Assembly: GCF_907164915.1 (NCBI RefSeq)
Contig: NC_061866.1
Span: forward strand, 25,065,905 to 25,129,904
Direction: 5' to 3'
Source of the DNA: Impatiens glandulifera
Lineage: Eukaryota > Streptophyta > Magnoliopsida > Ericales > Balsaminaceae
Length of the DNA: 64,000 bases
A program made the position numbers and the translations under genes. Position 1 is the stretch's first letter; every line of letters starts with the position of its first letter. This document shows positions 1 to 10,245 of this stretch, piece by piece. Under the pieces are notes generated by a model. It saw only the letters and a program-made list of their open reading frames with translations. It ran no database searches and had not been told where the DNA came from.

Positions 1-1376
1 GTTTTCCAATCTGTTGTGTAGATCAAAGCATGATGCAGTATTACTTTCAACCGATTCATCGAAAACAACGTGAAGTGTTTCCTCCATGGTTAAAGTTCTA
101 TTGTTGTACACTCTATATGCCTTACTTACTGCTGAGTATCCTAGCATGATCCCAATATCGATTTTTGCATCAAAGGCAGAAAGATATGTTTTACCATTTA
201 TATGAATATAGCACTTACAGCCAAAAATCTTGAGGTACTTAAGATTAGGAACCCTGTTAAAATAAACCTCATACGGTGTTTTGTTATGAAACTTGTTAAT
301 TAGAGACCGGTTTTGTGTATAACATGCAGTGTTGATAGCCTCAGCCCAGAATTTCTTAGCAATACCCGAATCGGCTATCATGGACCATGCGGCTTCCTTG
401 AGAGTCCGGTTTCTTCTCTCGGCCAGGCCATTTTGTTGAGGAGTCCTAGCACTAGACAACTCGTGTCTAATGCTGGATTTATCAAGAAATGCGGTTAAAG
501 TACTATTGGTAAATTCGGTACCTCGATCACTTCTAATGCTATTAATGCGAGTTGATTTTTCATTTTGCAAACGTTTAAAAAGTGTGATCAGGTTTGATGC
601 GGTTTCACTTTTGGATGGTAAAAATATTACCCATGTAAACCTAGAGTAATCATCAATAACTACCATGGTGTACAACATACCTCCTAGGCTAACGACCTGA
701 ATTGGTCCAAATAAATCCATGTGTAATAGATCTAAGAATCGGCTAGATTGGATATTTCCTTTACTCTTAAAGGTTGACTTAGTCTGTTTAACCATTTGAC
801 ATGCTGAACAAACCTTATCCTTGTTAAATACTATGTCAGGGATACCTTCTACTAGCTTTTTACCGCGAATGTAGTTCAATGTCTTCATGTTTAGATGATT
901 TAGTCTTTTATGCCATAACCAGGTTTGATCAGTTTTAGCTATCATGCATATAGGGTGTTCTACCTTAGTTTTCCAGTCTACCTTGTAGATATTTCCTAGC
1001 CTATTTCCGGTTAGTAGTATAACACCTTGAAAGTTCTTAACTAAGCATGCATGTTTAAGAAATTCTACAGTGTATCCAGCATCACACATCTGACTAATGT
1101 TTAGCAAGTTAAAACGTAGGTTTTCAACTAAAAGTACGTTATCAATAGTTAAGTTACCATGGACAATCTTACCCTTGCCCACAGTTCTACCTTTTGAGTT
1201 GTCACCGAAGGTGATTAGAGCACCGGTTTCTATTCTGATGTCGGTTAGCAGATTGTTGTTCCCGGTCATATGCCTGGAGCAACCGCTATCCAAGTACCAT
1301 TCAGAATTTCCTAGCCGTTTCATTATATCCTGCAAAATGTACATATTTACAACTATTTGGTACCCACATTCACTTG
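1..1376 (-). CDS. Copia pol fragment: protease remnant, GAG-pre-integrase, integrase core (partial)
   Basis: On the minus strand an open frame runs from about 1376 to the window edge without a stop. It starts around the aspartic-protease-like motif WYLDSGCSRHMTG (about 1305-1265). The GAG-pre-integrase segment follows (WLWHKRLNHLN near 920-890), then integrase core with [28 protein letters not shown] and [10 protein letters not shown], which supply the D, D and E catalytic positions. The RT and RNase H parts would lie left of the window. The long intact frame suggests fairly recent insertion. No start codon is expected because this is the interior of a Gag-Pol polyprotein. Confidence 0.85.
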
Positions 1377-2176
1377 GGTCCACATGCGATTAGTCCCTTA
1401 GGTATCCAAACCTTGACAAACCGGACAACCTTCTTTGCTAGAGTTTTAACCGTCCTTTTGGCACTCGGTTTTGGGTGTCTCGGTTTTTCAAAGGTCTTAA
1501 ATGAGGGTGATCTTTGGTTTGACCTATGCGGTTGACGATTGGCTTTCCTATTTTTGAGAATGTGGGCTTTTCTTTTCTCAGGGTCAAGCCATTTCTCAGA
1601 GTCGGTTGGACCAACATAGTTGTATTTTAGCTTTTCTTCCCTATAGTATGCGGTCAGCTCTTCTTCAGCGGTCATGGAGCTTTTAATGAATCTTATGAGA
1701 GGAAGGTTACTCCTTGTAAATCTTACTTTCTCTACGGGTTTTTGGTCTTTGGAGCTATCCTTTGTGTATCCTAAGTCGAACATGAAAAAAGGGTGTCTGT
1801 AATAACTACACATTTTCTTTACCATGTCACTAGATCTCTTATATGCGGCCATTTTATACTGGAGTCGGGCATTTTCTTCTTCGGTTAGTTCTCTAGCTGG
1901 TTCACTAGACTGTTCGATTCTAATTGGTGGTTCAGGTTCTAATTCGGTTTCTATGCTAGGGATTTCATCAGGTTCTATGACCTCTGGTTCGGTTATAATG
2001 GATACCTCTTGTTCTATCGGAATGGGTACTATAGGATCGGTTCTAAGTTTGGTTGCTTAGGTAACATGGCTAGCAGGTTCTTATACTCTTCTACCATATC
2101 ATTTAATGCATTGTATAACTCATCTTTAGTAAATTCTTCACAAGGAGAGTCAAATACCTGTTCCTCGTTTGCCATG
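1370..2176 (-). pseudogene. Linker region of C1 Gag-Pol, frameshifted
   Basis: On the minus strand this joins gag to protease. It begins MANEEQVFDSPCEEFTKDEL (from 2176), continues as an acidic, Glu/Pro-rich stretch, and then a basic segment that ends LIACGPK at 1370. The reading frame changes once near 2045 and again near 1375, so the polyprotein is interrupted. The same segment recurs in copia relic C2 at 19341-20090 (MVNEEEVFDFASKEFTRED), which supports it being a genuine part of this family's polyprotein. No catalytic domain is visible in it. Confidence 0.7.
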
Positions 2177-2247
2177 AGACATGTGAGTTCATCATCACTG
2201 TCACTGTGAGCCCATAGACTTCCTCCATCATCGGCTATCAGTGCTTT

Positions 2248-3186
2248 CTAAACCTCACTTCCTTCACCGGTTTGTTGATAATTGTTTCGGTTATTTTGGT
2301 AATCCGGTTTCCGGTCATCCCTCATCGGTTTTCTGCATTCCCACTTGAAGTGTCCCAAACAGTTGCAGTTATAACACCTTACATTGGATTTATCACCATA
2401 GTTGTAGTTTGTCGGTTGGCTTCTTTTCATGAACCTCCCGAACTTCTGTGCAAGCATAGCCATGGCATCCTCGGTGAACTGTTCGGCGGTTCTGATAGGT
2501 GCAGGTTCCGGTGCAAGTGCAGGTGCAGCCGGTTCTGTAGAGGTGATTAGTGCTCTGGTTGATGTTGAGGCCGAGACTTCTTCTTCAATCCTAGATCTCA
2601 TTTCGAACTCATATGCCTTAAGATCTTCGAATACATCGTGTAGTTTCATCTTACGTAGGCTTTTTGATTCCCTCATTACCATTGTCTTTATGTCCCATGC
2701 ACTTGGAAGAGATCTCAAAGCTTTCATGATGACCTCTTTGTTGTCATACCTCTTGTCAAGAGTTGCTAGCTCATCTAACACACCAGTGAACCGGTCACTG
2801 TACTCCTTCATTGTTTCTTCCGGTTTCATTTTGATGCTTTCAAACTTCTGAGTAGCTACCATTACCTTGTTTTCCTTTGTTCTTTCATTTCCCTCAAAGA
2901 TCTGAATAACCGTGTTCCATATCTCCTTCGCGGTTTTGCAGTCTCTGATCTTGCAGTATGTGTTTCTATCCACACTGTTGGAGATCCGGTTTCTAGCATG
3001 GTTATCCAGGTTGTTTCTTGTCCTATCTTTAGTTGTCCATTCCTTTCTGTCCTTATCAATGAATATCGGTCCTTCGGTCAGAATGGACTCCATCTCATCA
3101 TCCAAGGTGATTAAGTGTAGGTGCATGCGTGCCTTCCAGTTGGCAAAGTCATCACCTTCTAGCATTGGAGGCCTATCGAAAGACAT
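2248..3186 (-). CDS. Copia Gag polyprotein N-terminal part (C1)
   Basis: A 312-residue capsid/nucleocapsid protein of a Ty1/copia element. The order is a UBN2-type gag domain (about residues 10-200, with FANWKARMHLHL, WTTKDRTRNNLDN, AKEIWNTV), a Pro/Ala-rich spacer (about 215-240), and a zinc knuckle CYNCNCLGHFKWEC that fits CX2CX4HX4C near residue 270. The start at 3186 lies 37 bases downstream of the primer site, the usual arrangement. The ORF closes with a TAG at 2248 and the same frame continues beyond it towards the linker, so the stop probably is a mutation of a sense codon in a longer Gag-Pol. Product would assemble the virus-like particle. Confidence 0.88.
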   Translation of the reverse strand: MSFDRPPMLEGDDFANWKARMHLHLITLDDEMESILTEGPIFIDKDRKEWTTKDRTRNNLDNHARNRISNSVDRNTYCKIRDCKTAKEIWNTVIQIFEGNERTKENKVMVATQKFESIKMKPEETMKEYSDRFTGVLDELATLDKRYDNKEVIMKALRSLPSAWDIKTMVMRESKSLRKMKLHDVFEDLKAYEFEMRSRIEEEVSASTSTRALITSTEPAAPALAPEPAPIRTAEQFTEDAMAMLAQKFGRFMKRSQPTNYNYGDKSNVRCYNCNCLGHFKWECRKPMRDDRKPDYQNNRNNYQQTGEGSEV

Positions 3187-3211
3187 GCTTGCTTGAGTAT
3201 TGAAACTAACT

Positions 3212-3223
3212 GCTCTGATACCA
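3212..3223 (-). promoter_or_regulatory. tRNA-iMet primer binding site of C1
   Basis: On the minus strand TGGTATCAGAGC lies two bases inside the LTR end. This matches the 3' end of initiator tRNA-Met used to prime reverse transcription in most plant copia elements. It fixes the LTR boundary at 3226. Confidence 0.92.
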
Positions 3224-3598
3224 ATTGTTAGGATCTAGGTAGCCGCTGGAGGACCGGGGTTGAACCGGTTAGCGGTTCTCACTCAAAGGGTGGTGGTTAA
3301 TCCTGTTAGAGATTAACACCGGGGTTTTAATACTACACAAACTGTCACAAACCCTTGAACTAGGTTCAAGCGCGGAAGAGGTTTGTTTTAGGGTGAAGCA
3401 GCACACTTGTATGATAGGCAGAACCGGTTTAGGATGATGAAGGTTAAAGAAAATGATGGGTCGGTTTCGGTAACCTGGTGATTCGGCTTGGATAGAGTTA
3501 AGTAGGTTAGAGCGGTACAGATCGGTTAGATAATGGAACCGACAGAAAGTAAATGACAAGACAGATTTTATGGATGTTCGGAGATAAGGCTCCTACGT

Positions 3599-3770
3599 CA
3601 CCCCTTCCTCTCGAAACCGCAAGAAGGATATTCACTAAGGAATACAAGTACAATCCGATCAAGACTTATTTCCTACTTGATAACCACCCCTTCCTCTCGA
3701 AACCGCGAGAAGGATATTCACTAAGGAATACAAGTACAATCCGATCAAGACTTATTTCCTGCTTGATAAC
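3599..3770. repeat. 86-bp tandem duplication within the C1 LTR
   Basis: Two adjacent copies, 3599-3684 and 3685-3770, differ at only a few positions. Both begin CACCCCTTCCTCTCGAAACC and end CTTGATAAC. The C3 LTR has a single, diverged version of this block, so the duplication is specific to C1. Confidence 0.92.
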
Positions 3771-4014
3771 ACTCTTACAATTTACACCGAAATTGTAAAA
3801 CACACACTTCAACTTTAGCACTTAGGCTTTCTCTAGAGATAGAACACACTGTTTTTCCCTTGTAAATTAAATGCTCTTTAGAATCTCTTGTTGTCCCACT
3901 TGTCCCGCTTTTACTCTTCTTCAACTGCCCCTTTTATAGATGAAATATGCCAACGGTCATATTTCACTTCCTTGAATCTGATTGGCTGAGCATATGTGCA
4001 GAGGTTCAGTGATT

Positions 4015-4091
4015 TAGACCCTGCGGTCATCTTTTTAGACCTGACGGTCAACCTCAGACCTGGCGGTCAATCTTTCAGACTTGGCAGTCTG
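4015..4091. repeat. Four short inverted repeats in the C1 LTR
   Basis: Four units of about 20 bp each contain a small hairpin: GACC-ctgc-GGTC, GACC-tgac-GGTC, GACC-tggc-GGTC and AGACT-tggc-AGTCT. The last has a different stem that still pairs. Confidence 0.6.
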
Positions 4092-4618
4092 TTCTTCCGG
4101 TGTGTAAGACAAACCTGCTACATTTGTCTTTTACTCAATGTGGACACTGTCTATTAGACAGTTGTCTGTACTTGGAAGATCTCCTTTCTGACTTATCCCG
4201 AAGTAGAAAGATCCTGTAGGACTGTCTTCTGCAGTCTGCAGACTTTCCTCAGACTTGTATAGATATGGAAATGTTCAGTCTGTTCCTTTGGTATCATACT
4301 CAACAGATACCCAAATTGTCTTCTTGTACTTGTCGGTTATTTTACTTAACCGGATGGCTTCCGGTGTGAGTGGTTTAACCGGACATCTTCCGGTTATTCC
4401 TCTGCCTTGTGGCTGATCGGCTGTCTGATGTTTCCGGTTTTAAGCTTTGGCCGATCCTTTCTTTGTGCGGTCATGTTCCAAGTATTCTCGGTCGGTTTAG
4501 TAGCTTGACCGGCTAGTCTTCTTAACCGGTTTATTTGTTTGACCGGTCCGGTTCCTTGTTCCTGCATGAAGGGTTTATTTAAGTTAGGTTATGTGAACCG
4601 GTCTAATTTTATCTAACA

Positions 4619-4800
4619 ACGTCTAACTACGCTCTTCTTCAAACTACTACGTCTAAGAAGATTAGACGATGTCTAACTAAGCTCGTCTTAAGACTACTAC
4701 ATCTAAGAAGATTAGACGACGTCTAACTGGGCTCTTCTTCAGACTACCACGTTTAAGAAGATTAGACAACTTCTAACTGCGCTTGCTTCAGACCGCATCC
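4619..4800. repeat. Tandem array with GTCTAA...TTAGAC hairpins beside C1
   Basis: About three copies of a 55-60 bp unit flank the C1 LTR. Each contains GTCTAAGAAGATTAGAC (6-bp stem, loop GAAGA) or a close variant. The GTCTAA/TTAGAC half-sites are the same as in the large array inside the C4 LTR (61203-61737), so this may be a relic of a related LTR into which C1 inserted. Confidence 0.6.
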
Positions 4801-5255
4801 GAAGAGACATACTTCTTTAGATTTGTACATGCACAAAGATAAATTACCCAACTTAGTTTTGTACAGACCACATCATTAAAATTATGTCGTATTGATTTAA
4901 ACTTATTCTCTTAAGTTTATTAATTTATTTTTCCTTAATTAATTATTTCTCATTTAATTAATTTTTCCTTTTCTTTATTTAACTTAATCTAACTGTTTCT
5001 TTTAGTTTGTAGTTTGGTGACTCTATACCTATTTTAAAAACAGTCTCTACTTATAAATTTGACTTTTTGAAAATCGGTTGTATAACGTTTTATTTTAACA
5101 AATTATTCTTCCGGTCCTAAGCATGTATAAGGTTTGTGTATTATTTAAAAAATTGTAAAAACAATTATTTAAATGTTGGTACTTGTAACCCCCGGAAAAA
5201 CAATTAGCTTTCCAAGTGAATGGAGGGGTATTAAGGAAGTGGTTATTCTTAAGGC
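4801..5255. other. Non-coding, probable old gypsy/LARD-type relic
   Basis: No coding sequence seen. It is AT-rich. 5015-5024 reads TGGTGACTCT, which resembles the tRNA-Arg primer sites of Tat/Ogre-type gypsy elements, but the match is short. The block 5018-5185 recurs in diverged form at 6393-6555. Confidence 0.4.
5018..5185 (+). repeat. Dispersed direct repeat, copy a
   Basis: Shares ATTTTAAAAA, a CTTATAAA..TTTG..TTTTGAAAATC stretch, GGTTGTATAA and a ...ATTATTTAAA..GGTAC tail with 6393-6555. The copies are in the same orientation about 1.4 kb apart. Confidence 0.6.
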
Positions 5256-5559
5256 TAGGGACGATCCTGGGTAAGACAACCTTTGTAGTTGCATTGCCCC
5301 CATCTTTCTAGGGCCTCCAAATTTTGGTTATATAATAGTATTATTAATTATATATTATATTATTAATCATATTTTTTCCTTTTTTTCTTTCTCTTTTCAT
5401 ATTAAATATAAATTATACAATATATATAACTTTTTTATCCCCCTTTTTATCTCTTTATATCTCATTTTATATTATTATAATTTTAAAAAAATTATTTACA
5501 ACTTTAGTGGCCACAAAATTTAAATTTGCATTGCCCCCCAATTCTTAGGGCCGACCCTA
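5256..5559. mobile_element. Non-autonomous hAT-like MITE (304 bp) with 8-bp target duplication
   Basis: Terminal inverted repeats begin TAGGGACGATCC on the left and end GGGCCGACCCTA on the right, the TAGGGNCGGCCCT pattern of hAT elements. It is flanked by CTTAAGGC (5248-5255) and CTTAAGGA (5560-5567), a 7/8 match, as expected for hAT. The interior is AT-rich with no ORF. Confidence 0.8.
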
Positions 5560-6010
5560 CTTAAGGAAACCAGTGATATATTTTATTCTATTGTGTTCAA
5601 GTGTGGATTTGGTTCTATTGTATATCATATTTGGAAAGAAAGGAATGCTAGAGTGTTTTCAAGTGTGAGTATAAGTATTGATTAAGTTTGGGAAGGCATT
5701 GTGTTTTATAGCGCCTCTCTTATGCGAACTTGGAGGTGTGTTCCCGCAAGTGAGCAAGCTTTGAGTATATGCCAAAGTTGAAAGATTCCTTATAATGTAG
5801 TCGCTCAAGTGAGAAATTCAAAGGCGAGATAAAACTTTAAAATGTGTTTGTAATAATTCATTAGCTTGTAATTTTGATGTATGTTTTTTTAGTTGTCTTT
5901 ATAAATCATGTCTTGGTTTTGTCTAGCATGATACAAACAATTATTGTCGATTTTTTCCCATTTTTGCATTTTTAATAAAATGACGATAAGTCGTTTTCCA
6001 AAAAAAAAAA
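5560..6010 (+). pseudogene. 3' end of an L1-type LINE, with poly(A)
   Basis: Translation shows the degenerate C-terminal tail typical of plant LINE ORF2 (SYLERKEC, IWKERNARVF-like), with stops. It ends in TAATAAAATGACGATAAGTC and then a run of A at 6000-6010. The same 3' motif in reverse complement is seen at the poly(T) end of the truncated LINE at 54063. The hAT MITE at 5256 appears to have inserted in this LINE. Confidence 0.65.
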
Positions 6011-6734
6011 CATTCGTTGGTTTTCGTGACAAACACGAGGTTCGAGAATTTCAACCTCGGTTTGCGTGTTAAAATTTTTTTTTTTAAAATAAAACATTAT
6101 TTAAAAGATTTTATTAATTCACGACATCGTTTGAAATTAATTAAAAATAATTAATTTCGACGTTCAATTTTAAATAATCTGGAGATACGGTAATCATATC
6201 ACAATTTGAATTTATTATTTAGTTTAAATTAATTAAACATAATTAATTTAAAAGATTATTGATTTTAAAACAGAGTTGTCAATTGATTTTTAAAAATCAA
6301 TAAAAGTTGGCATACGTATACAAACGTATTGACCAAAGTTTTCTTTTTGTTCGTATTTTGGTGATAATCCGGAAAGGAATTCGCGCTTTATCCTCCGTAC
6401 CCATTTTAAAAATGGTATTTACTTATAAAGTTTGGCTTTTGAAAATCAGTTGTATAAGGTTTGAGTTTTAACCGATTATTCTTCTAGTCAAAGTCATTTT
6501 CTAGGTTTTAGCATTATTTAAAATATTGAAACAACAATATTTAAAATGATGGTACCTATTTCTGTTGATAACTAGGGAGGATTATACATGAAGAACAACT
6601 GTCATTTTAAGGATGTTAGGGTTTAGGAATAAACACAAAACATGCCTTAGTCAAAATAATTTTTTTCGTAGAAATATCCCAAAAATATTTTGAAATCATT
6701 TTCTAATTTTTTGGGATTTTTAGAAAAGTGGAAC
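6011..6734. other. Non-coding, probable gypsy/LARD-type relic
   Basis: AT-rich with no supported gene. It contains the second copy of the dispersed direct repeat at 6393-6555. Confidence 0.4.
6393..6555 (+). repeat. Dispersed direct repeat, copy b
   Basis: Diverged second copy of 5018-5185 in the same orientation. The two could be parts of two related LTR or leader sequences of one LARD-type element. Confidence 0.55.
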
Positions 6735-7345
6735 CAAACAGGCATTAGGACCGGAGTTCTAAGCTTGGAGTTCGTTTTTGGGACGGGGTCCGGAGACCCT
6801 TAGTCTAGGTGCTATGGACTCTAAGTTGAGATTATCGGTCTAGGTATATAAACCCATCAGTCTTAGGTTAGCATGGACTAAGTCTCTCGATCGAGGTGTA
6901 TAAACCTCATGGTCCTAGGTTAGCTCTAGGCTAAGTACCTCGGTCGATGTGTATAAACCTCACGGTCCTGGGCTAGCTCGAGGCTAAGTGCCTCAGTCCT
7001 GGGTTTAGGGATTCTCAGTCTTGAATTGAGATTCATCGGTCCTAGGTTTGGACCTCTCGGTCCTAAGTTCTAGAATCCTCAGTCCTAGGTTCAAACCTTT
7101 CGGTCCTAGGTCGGACCTCTCGATCCTAGGTTAGATCTCTCGGTCTTAAGTGAAAATCCTCGATCGGATTTCTCGATCCTAGCTCAAGAACATCGGTCAG
7201 ACCCTCAGTCCTAGTTCAAGAATATCGATTGGACCTCTCGGTACTGTTAAAATTATTGGTCCTAGGTTTGAATTTCTCGATCCTGGGGTTCGGGCTAGAC
7301 CGAGAATCTTCGGTCGGATCTCTCGGTCCTACACTAACAAGCTCG
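6735..7345. repeat. Degenerate array of CTCGGTCCTAGGTT units
   Basis: About twenty imperfect copies of a short unit built on CGGTCCTAGG. 6840-6990 has a longer period of about 65 bp that includes the hairpin GAGGT-gtataa-ACCTC; near 7297-7314 GACCGA-gaatct-TCGGTC also pairs. No coding potential. Confidence 0.75.
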
Positions 7346-8836
7346 GTCATCAATAACACCTAAATTAATTTTTTTTAATTAGTTTTTTTAGAACGAATTC
7401 TTTGATCCAAGTGTTTGGGTAGCTTCACAAAGCTTACAAGAACATGTTGATCATCATCTCATGGTATCAATCAACTTGGATGATGATCAAATCGTTCAAA
7501 ATAATTTTTGATCAAAATTTGAGTTTTTGATTGTAAAACTGTTTTGAGTGGAAATGAGATACCCAATAGCTTTCTTATATCTCATATACTTGATTGTTAC
7601 TAAAACAAGAACACTGGTTTTTCGTTTTGACCAAATCAAGAACAAAAAAAAATTATTTTTTTTTGAAAATTTTGATTTTGATCAAACATTATCGGGATGG
7701 ATCAAACATGATCCAAATATTTGTCCAACATCATTACAATCATGTTGAGATGCTTTCTAGGTTATGATTCAACATAATTAATAGCCCAAGAACAACAAAC
7801 CCGATTTTTGGATTTTAAAAATTCAAATTTGGATTTTTGTTCTTAAGATCAATTTATCCTATCCAAATAGTTATAAATGATCCTTAGATATATATCCAAC
7901 CATAAAACACCATAAACAACAAGGATACAAGCTTATACAATTTGAAATATAAAAAAGTCAAATTCAAACTCTAAATATGAATTAGAGGGTGATTGGATAT
8001 TTACTAGGATTGAAGAACACTTCTTAAACCTTAATAAATGTATTTGGATGCTCAGATCCAAGGTTTAAGGCCTTATCCAAAGTTTTCAAAAAATCTGAAA
8101 GCTTGAAGCTTTAAAGGTATATTTATGAAAATCGACGATTGGAAGGTGAATAATGGATCTATTACCTTCGGATCGACTCAAGGAGCTATTTATAGCTGCC
8201 CAAGGTCGGTTGATCCATCTAAGTGGACTGAATTAGCCAAAATCCATTTATGGTATTTTGGTTGTGCTTCCTCAAGTTGGCTAGAATAGGGTTGAATCAT
8301 CCTAATTCTTGTAGGAGAAATGATCACCATCATAAGGTAATCATTTCAGGATTTAAATCAGGCGAAATGGTTGACTAACGAAGGAGTTCCAAAAAGAGAA
8401 GATCAAAGACGGGTCTTTGATCTTATCTCTTCGGCGTCGCATTGGAGATGAATGTGGCGCTAAAAACGACGTCGTTTTGAGCGCGTTTGGACATTATGTT
8501 GGCGTTCCGTCCAAGCACCGTTGCGTCTAGGCATTTCATTAGCGGTCTGACTAACGGGCATTAGCCAATCTGGTGCCTCGTGAGCGCGCGCTCCTTCCAC
8601 TACAGTGGGCTATGTGGGCGCGCCTAGAGCATGGGATGGAGATTCGATGCTCATTCGATGGCTTTAGTTGCGAAAGTGGCTTTAATTCCCGATTTCAGCT
8701 ACACCAGATTACGATTTTATTATTTATTTAAAACCTTAAGGGTTTCTTTGAAATTTATTTTTCTTTCACCCTTTTGGCTTTATTTTTGATATTTTTAAAT
8801 AAACAAAATTTTAAAATAAATATGAAAAATAAATTA

Positions 8837-8840
<4 letters not shown>
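7346..8840. other. Non-coding stretch, no gene seen
   Basis: Only short chance ORFs are present. The GC-richer block 8390-8640 (many GCGC and CGTCG) shows no recognisable protein. Probably part of the same retroelement relic. Confidence 0.5.

Positions 8841-8871
<31 letters not shown>
8841..8871. repeat. (TA)n microsatellite
   Basis: Uninterrupted run of TA dinucleotides of about 31 bp, directly before the LTR-like repeat at 8874. Confidence 0.95.
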
Positions 8872-8873
<2 letters not shown>

Positions 8874-8874
<1 letters not shown>

Positions 8875-9232
8875 GTTAAATAAATAATTGTTTTAGATGA
8901 AATGGATACAACAATTCATTCTAAATTATTTATTTGTGTCCCTTTAATTTTTCTAAAATTATCTTATAATAAAATTGGTACGGACCTTGAGTTAAATTGA
9001 TCGTGTCATGTGCAACGTCCATCTAAAAAGACTAAATACCTAAAGGGCAGCATTTATCCCAAATAATTTTATTTTTTTTATTTTGGCATTAACCCTTAAT
9101 TAATTTGATTAATTAATTATTTTAATTGGGTTTTTAGCAGTGGGATTAATTATTTTGATTTTATTTATTTAAAAATAAATCAAAATATTATTTTAATATT
9201 ATAAATTGTAGTGTAGATTTTTAGTGTTTATA
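8874..9232 (+). repeat. LTR-like dispersed repeat S, copy A
   Basis: Begins TGTTAAATAAATAATTG and ends GTAGATTTTTAGTGTTTATA. Copies in the same orientation lie at 26328-26617 and 28424-28724, ending ...GTGTTTACA. TG...CA-like ends, about 300-360 bp length and dispersion suggest solo LTRs of a gypsy family, but no primer site follows. Confidence 0.6.
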
Positions 9233-10090
9233 GTGTGCTCCTCTCGAATCGAGTTTGAATACAACAAAATAGTTTTTGAAAACATTGATTGAGTTTGACA
9301 TCTAACACTAGGTTATCTAGTCCAATTTATAATGAGAGAGTTTAAAAAGATGGAACATGTAGCGTGCTGAATATTGGAGTGACCTAGTGATGCTATGTAT
9401 ATCAATTCGTCAAGGTTCTTTCAAGCGTTGATGTATGGATTTTTCTTTGATGCTTATCCTAATAAAGATAATTCTTTTGTGGAATCATGTTTTACAGAAC
9501 TTAACAAAGTACCCGTAAAATTCATAGGGTAAAGATAATCTTAGGTAGTGAAACATCATTTCGTGTATAGTCTAGTATGATTATCAACCGATTATTCATA
9601 TTTTAGTCATGTATAAATGGCTCAAGGATATTATTATGAGATATGATGGGAAAATGAAAGTTTTAGTAATGTTTCATGTGGGTTACTAACAAGTAACATC
9701 TTTAGGGTGATCATAAATATATGATCATTAGACTATCAACAATAAGTCTTGGTGAGGAAGTCAACAAACTTTCCTATAGGTTTTGTTATCGTGTGATCAT
9801 GAATATATGATCATGGTATCGCTAATGGATATCGCGAGAGATAACAAAATTTCCGTAAAGATCACCAACATGTGAGGTTGAGAACGATCGTGTATAAATG
9901 ATCGTGGTTCTATCAACAGATAGACTTTCATATCATTGTGAATTGGGAATAGAACATTTATCGAACAACGAAACTTTATTGGAGAATAAGACTTTATCAA
10001 AGAACGAGACTTCATTAGAGTACCTATCGCGGAATAGAATTTTAACAAGATCATGTACAAACGATCGTTGTGCTTGTTGACAAACAAGGC
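9233..10090. other. Non-coding repeat DNA with imperfect palindromes
   Basis: No gene. From about 9700 there are recurrent small palindromes such as GATCAT-aaatat-ATGATC (near 9709), GATCAT-gaatat-ATGATC (near 9794) and ACGATC-gtgtataaat-GATCGT (near 9885). These foreshadow the ordered arrays that follow. Confidence 0.6.
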
Positions 10091-10245
10091 TTGAATACCT
10101 ATGGAGCGATAGGGTTTGGATACCTACTCGGACGATAGGGTTTGAATACCTATTCAGACGATAGGGTTTGGATACCTATTCAGACGATAGATTTGGATAC
10201 CTATTTGGACGATAGGGTTTGGATTCCTATCCGGACGATAGGTTT
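10091..10245. repeat. Tandem array, about 30-bp period, five copies
   Basis: Unit is close to GATACCTATTCGGACGATAG plus GGTTTG. Each unit contains a CCTAT...ATAGG inverted repeat with a 6-7 base loop. The copies differ by a few substitutions. Confidence 0.85.

Larger units (their letters stand above)
1..4618 (-). mobile_element. Copia element C1, 5' part (LTR, gag, start of pol)
   Basis: A Ty1/copia LTR retrotransposon read on the minus strand: 5' LTR (4618-3226), tRNA-Met primer site, gag, a linker, protease remnant, GAG-pre-integrase and integrase, which run off the left edge. The 1.4-kb LTR and a gag of the UBN2/DUF4219 type with one zinc knuckle suggest the Sirevirus (SIRE/Maximus) group; that assignment is inferred from family knowledge. 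The coding part has few breaks: a stop just after the gag zinc-knuckle region and frameshifts near 2045 and 1375. Its LTR is related to those of C3 and C4. Confidence 0.9.
3226..4618 (-). repeat. 5' LTR of C1 (1393 bp)
   Basis: Bounded by TGTTAG at 4618 (minus strand) and CTAACA at 3226, next to the primer site. The U3 half (about 4325-4605) is dense in AACCGGT-type motifs. The segment around 3520-3770 (GGATGTTCGGAGATAA, CTCCTACGTCACCCCTTC) is shared with the LTRs of C3 (52525-52600) and C4 (near 62440-62520), so the three are one LTR family with diverged U3 halves. Only one LTR of this element lies in the window. Confidence 0.88.

Noticed and set aside
2272..3196. Plus-strand ORFs opposite the C1 gag
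   Set aside because: Antisense shadows of a clear minus-strand gag with a zinc knuckle.
3553..3798. 81-residue ORF as a gene
   Set aside because: Falls across the 86-bp duplication in the C1 LTR and repeats itself accordingly.
7548..7748. 66-residue ORF in non-coding relic
   Set aside because: AT-rich chance ORF with no recognisable motif or context.
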